In this document: piece after piece, positions 5,954 through 7,147 of the stretch
Position numbering within the stretch: the stretch's first letter is position 1
How the letters are laid out: every line of letters starts with the position of its first letter
NCBI GenBank assembly: GCA_017989935.1
Contig: JAGNOY010000098.1
Span: 1 to 7,147 of the forward strand
Direction: 5' to 3'
Length of the DNA: 7,147 bases
DNA from: Chitinophagaceae bacterium
Lineage (GTDB): Bacteria; Bacteroidota; Bacteroidia; Chitinophagales; Chitinophagaceae
Translations under genes and position numbers: made by a program
The notes under the pieces: generated by a model
What the model saw: only the letters and a program-made list of their open reading frames with translations
Told to the model about the DNA's origin: nothing
Database searches by the model: none

Positions 5954-6350
5954 CATGATTTATTTACACATATGGGTCTTTTTTGCTTATGCACAAAGGT
6001 TTGTGGCTACCTGAAGGGCGGAGGATTGAAAATGAAATTAGTTTCAAAAATTGATGATTCTTTATTTTCAAGGTTGATAGGAAGACAGAAGCCCGCCTTT
6101 TGGGTAGGTGCTGTTACCTGCTGCTTTTTTGTCCAATGGAAAGTATGTCCTTTATTGTCTGCACGAAAGTATGTAGAAGTGGATATATTCAAAGTTATGT
6201 TAGTAAAACTTTGCTGCCTGCTTTGGGGCAGGAGAAAAGAAATAGCATTAGCAAAAAATTCTTCTTGGGTACAAAAAAATACTCTCTTAAGAAATTGCCT
6301 TTAGCGTTGGCTTGTGAGTTTTCAAGAGTGTATTTTTTGTGGGCTGGCTT
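5954..6350. other. Intergenic region without a convincing gene
   Basis: About 400 bases between two minus-strand genes. Open frames on both strands (plus 5897-6304 and 6100-6354, minus 6007-6192) show no family features, are cysteine- and tryptophan-rich in an unnatural way, and overlap each other, so none is called. Visible structure: a 10-base direct repeat GAAAGTATGT (6139-6148 and 6165-6174), a short hairpin CCTGC/GCAGG (6217-6232), a GGCGG/CCGCC pair (6017-6021 and 6093-6097), and the long hairpin at 6271-6341 listed separately. The local mix of GC-rich blocks in AT-rich DNA could be a decayed gene or an unrecognised repeat; nothing firmer is seen. Confidence 0.5.
6271..6341 (-). terminator. 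Long imperfect hairpin, probable terminator of the downstream-edge serine hydrolase gene
   Basis: Bases 6274-6288 pair with 6324-6338 at 14 of 15 positions; the arms are A6-TAC-CTCTT and AAGAG-GTA-T6 with one mismatch. Further pairing inside (GAAA with TTTC, GCC with GGC) extends it toward a small loop around 6300-6309. Read on the minus strand it begins 10 bases after the stop codon at 6351 and ends in a run of seven T, as expected for an intrinsic terminator. The A/T runs at both ends mean it could work in both directions. Its stem is longer than a standard terminator. Confidence 0.5.
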
Positions 6351-7147
6351 TTAGTGTAGCATTTGAAGTATTTTATTTCTTATAGCTTTCAAGTTTGATG
6401 TTTCTGCATTTGCTAAAAAAATAAAAGTTACATCCTTGTCCAGCAAGCGATAGAATAAATGATCGTTGCCCGGATGCCCGCCACTATGGTAAACTAATTT
6501 TCCTGATGGTGTTTGTTTGATAAACCAACCAAAACCATAACTGATATTTGGATTGGTTTTGGTATAAATTAGTTGTCCGTTAAATGATGGCTCGGTAATA
6601 GATTCATTTTGAACTTCGCATGGCAACAGTTTACATTCTTTAAGTGCTTTATCCCAAATTGCTAAATCTCTGGCTGTACTGACGACTGAGCCATCACCAT
6701 AAAAATTGCCTAAGTACGAAACGAAATTATTTTTAGATTGCAGGTGTGCATAAGCAAAATCTCCATGGTCAAAACTGTGCCCTATGGCTAAGTTTTTATT
6801 TTGAATTCTGCGAATGTCTGTAACCGGGTAAGCAAAAGTGTTTTTCATTTTTAAAGGTTTGAAAATGTTTTGGTCCAAAAATTCCTGATAGGTCAAACTT
6901 GAAATATTTTCAATCATGATTGCTAAAAAATCATATCCAATATCAGTGTACTGAAATTTTGTACCTGCTTCAAATTGCAAAGGAAGTTGGTGTTGAATTA
7001 AATATTCTACAACATCTTGATTGCCATTTGATTTGGTGGTGTCCATGTTAGGTCTGATGTCATCCCAAAAGTTTGGAAGTCCCGATGTATGTGTAAGCAA
7101 ATGCCTGACAGAAATATTTTTGTATGGAAACGTTGGAATGTACAGGC
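6351..7147 (-). CDS. Serine hydrolase, beta-lactamase/PBP class C family (5' partial)
   Basis: The frame is open to the window edge, so the N-terminus is missing; a TTG at 7100 is internal, being the second Leu of RHLLTHTSG. Sequence upstream of it (IPTFPYKNISVRHLL) and the HTSGLPNF motif are typical of class C beta-lactamase-like hydrolases. The catalytic SxxK is outside the window. The second motif reads Tyr-Thr-Asp (FQYTDIGYDF) instead of the usual Tyr-Ser-Asn, a change seen in some family members. The KTG-like triad is His-Ser-Gly at 6488-6480, followed by GGHPGN and the strand DVTFIFLANAE. The protein ends soon after the catalytic domain, so unlike the hydrolase at the left edge it has no C-terminal extra domain. 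Probably exported; substrate unknown. A long hairpin follows the stop. Confidence 0.9.
   Translation of the reverse strand, partial: LYIPTFPYKNISVRHLLTHTSGLPNFWDDIRPNMDTTKSNGNQDVVEYLIQHQLPLQFEAGTKFQYTDIGYDFLAIMIENISSLTYQEFLDQNIFKPLKMKNTFAYPVTDIRRIQNKNLAIGHSFDHGDFAYAHLQSKNNFVSYLGNFYGDGSVVSTARDLAIWDKALKECKLLPCEVQNESITEPSFNGQLIYTKTNPNISYGFGWFIKQTPSGKLVYHSGGHPGNDHLFYRLLDKDVTFIFLANAETSNLKAIRNKILQMLH

Noticed and set aside
5897..6354. Two overlapping plus-strand frames (5897-6304, 6100-6354) and a minus-strand frame (6007-6192)
   Set aside because: They overlap each other, have odd composition and no recognisable domains; the first also overlaps the antitoxin.
1..7147. The two serine hydrolases as a duplication flanking the central genes
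   Set aside because: They lie on opposite strands, differ in motif two (YSN versus YTD) and in the C-terminal domain, and their protein sequences are only distantly similar; no repeat at DNA level is visible.
1..7147. CRISPR array, transposase, integrase, tRNA or rRNA
   Set aside because: No regularly spaced repeats, transposase or integrase motifs, tRNA cloverleaf or conserved rRNA sequence was seen.

Overview
The window is AT-rich and looks like a chromosomal segment from a member of the Bacteroidota. Signs of this are candidate TAnnTTTG promoter elements in front of several genes, no strong Shine-Dalgarno sequences, several predicted lipoproteins, and a bacterial-plant type glutaminyl cyclase. 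Genus and species cannot be read from the sequence.

Layout. Positions 2-928 (+) hold the 3' part of a beta-lactamase/PBP-like serine hydrolase cut by the window edge. Positions 929-1236 contain no protein gene but carry a well-paired structured element at 1090-1205, probably a Bacteroidota non-coding RNA. From about 5225 down to 1237 five genes lie head to tail on the minus strand with gaps of 3, 7, 20 and 35-56 bases, as expected for an operon. In transcription order they are a small lipoprotein of unknown function, a strongly divergent Lgt-like integral membrane protein, a radical SAM enzyme of the tetraether-lipid-synthase (Tes/MJ0619) type, a 92-residue three-helix membrane protein, and a lipoprotein glutaminyl cyclase. 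Positions 5350-5930 (-) hold a toxin-antitoxin pair whose RelE/ParE-type toxin is interrupted by an in-frame TAG. Positions 5949-6350 have no convincing gene but contain a long imperfect hairpin, probably a terminator. Positions 6351-7147 (-) hold the 3' part of a second serine hydrolase, also cut by the window edge.

How the genes may work together. The most interesting part is 5225-2133: a lipoprotein, an Lgt-fold protein lacking several residues needed for normal Lgt activity, and a multi-cluster radical SAM enzyme related to the one that couples lipid tails in archaea, followed by a small cysteine-containing membrane protein. My inference is an uncharacterised membrane-lipid or lipoprotein-lipid modification pathway. 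Membership of the glutaminyl cyclase is less certain because it has its own possible promoter. The serine hydrolases and the toxin-antitoxin pair look like unrelated neighbours.
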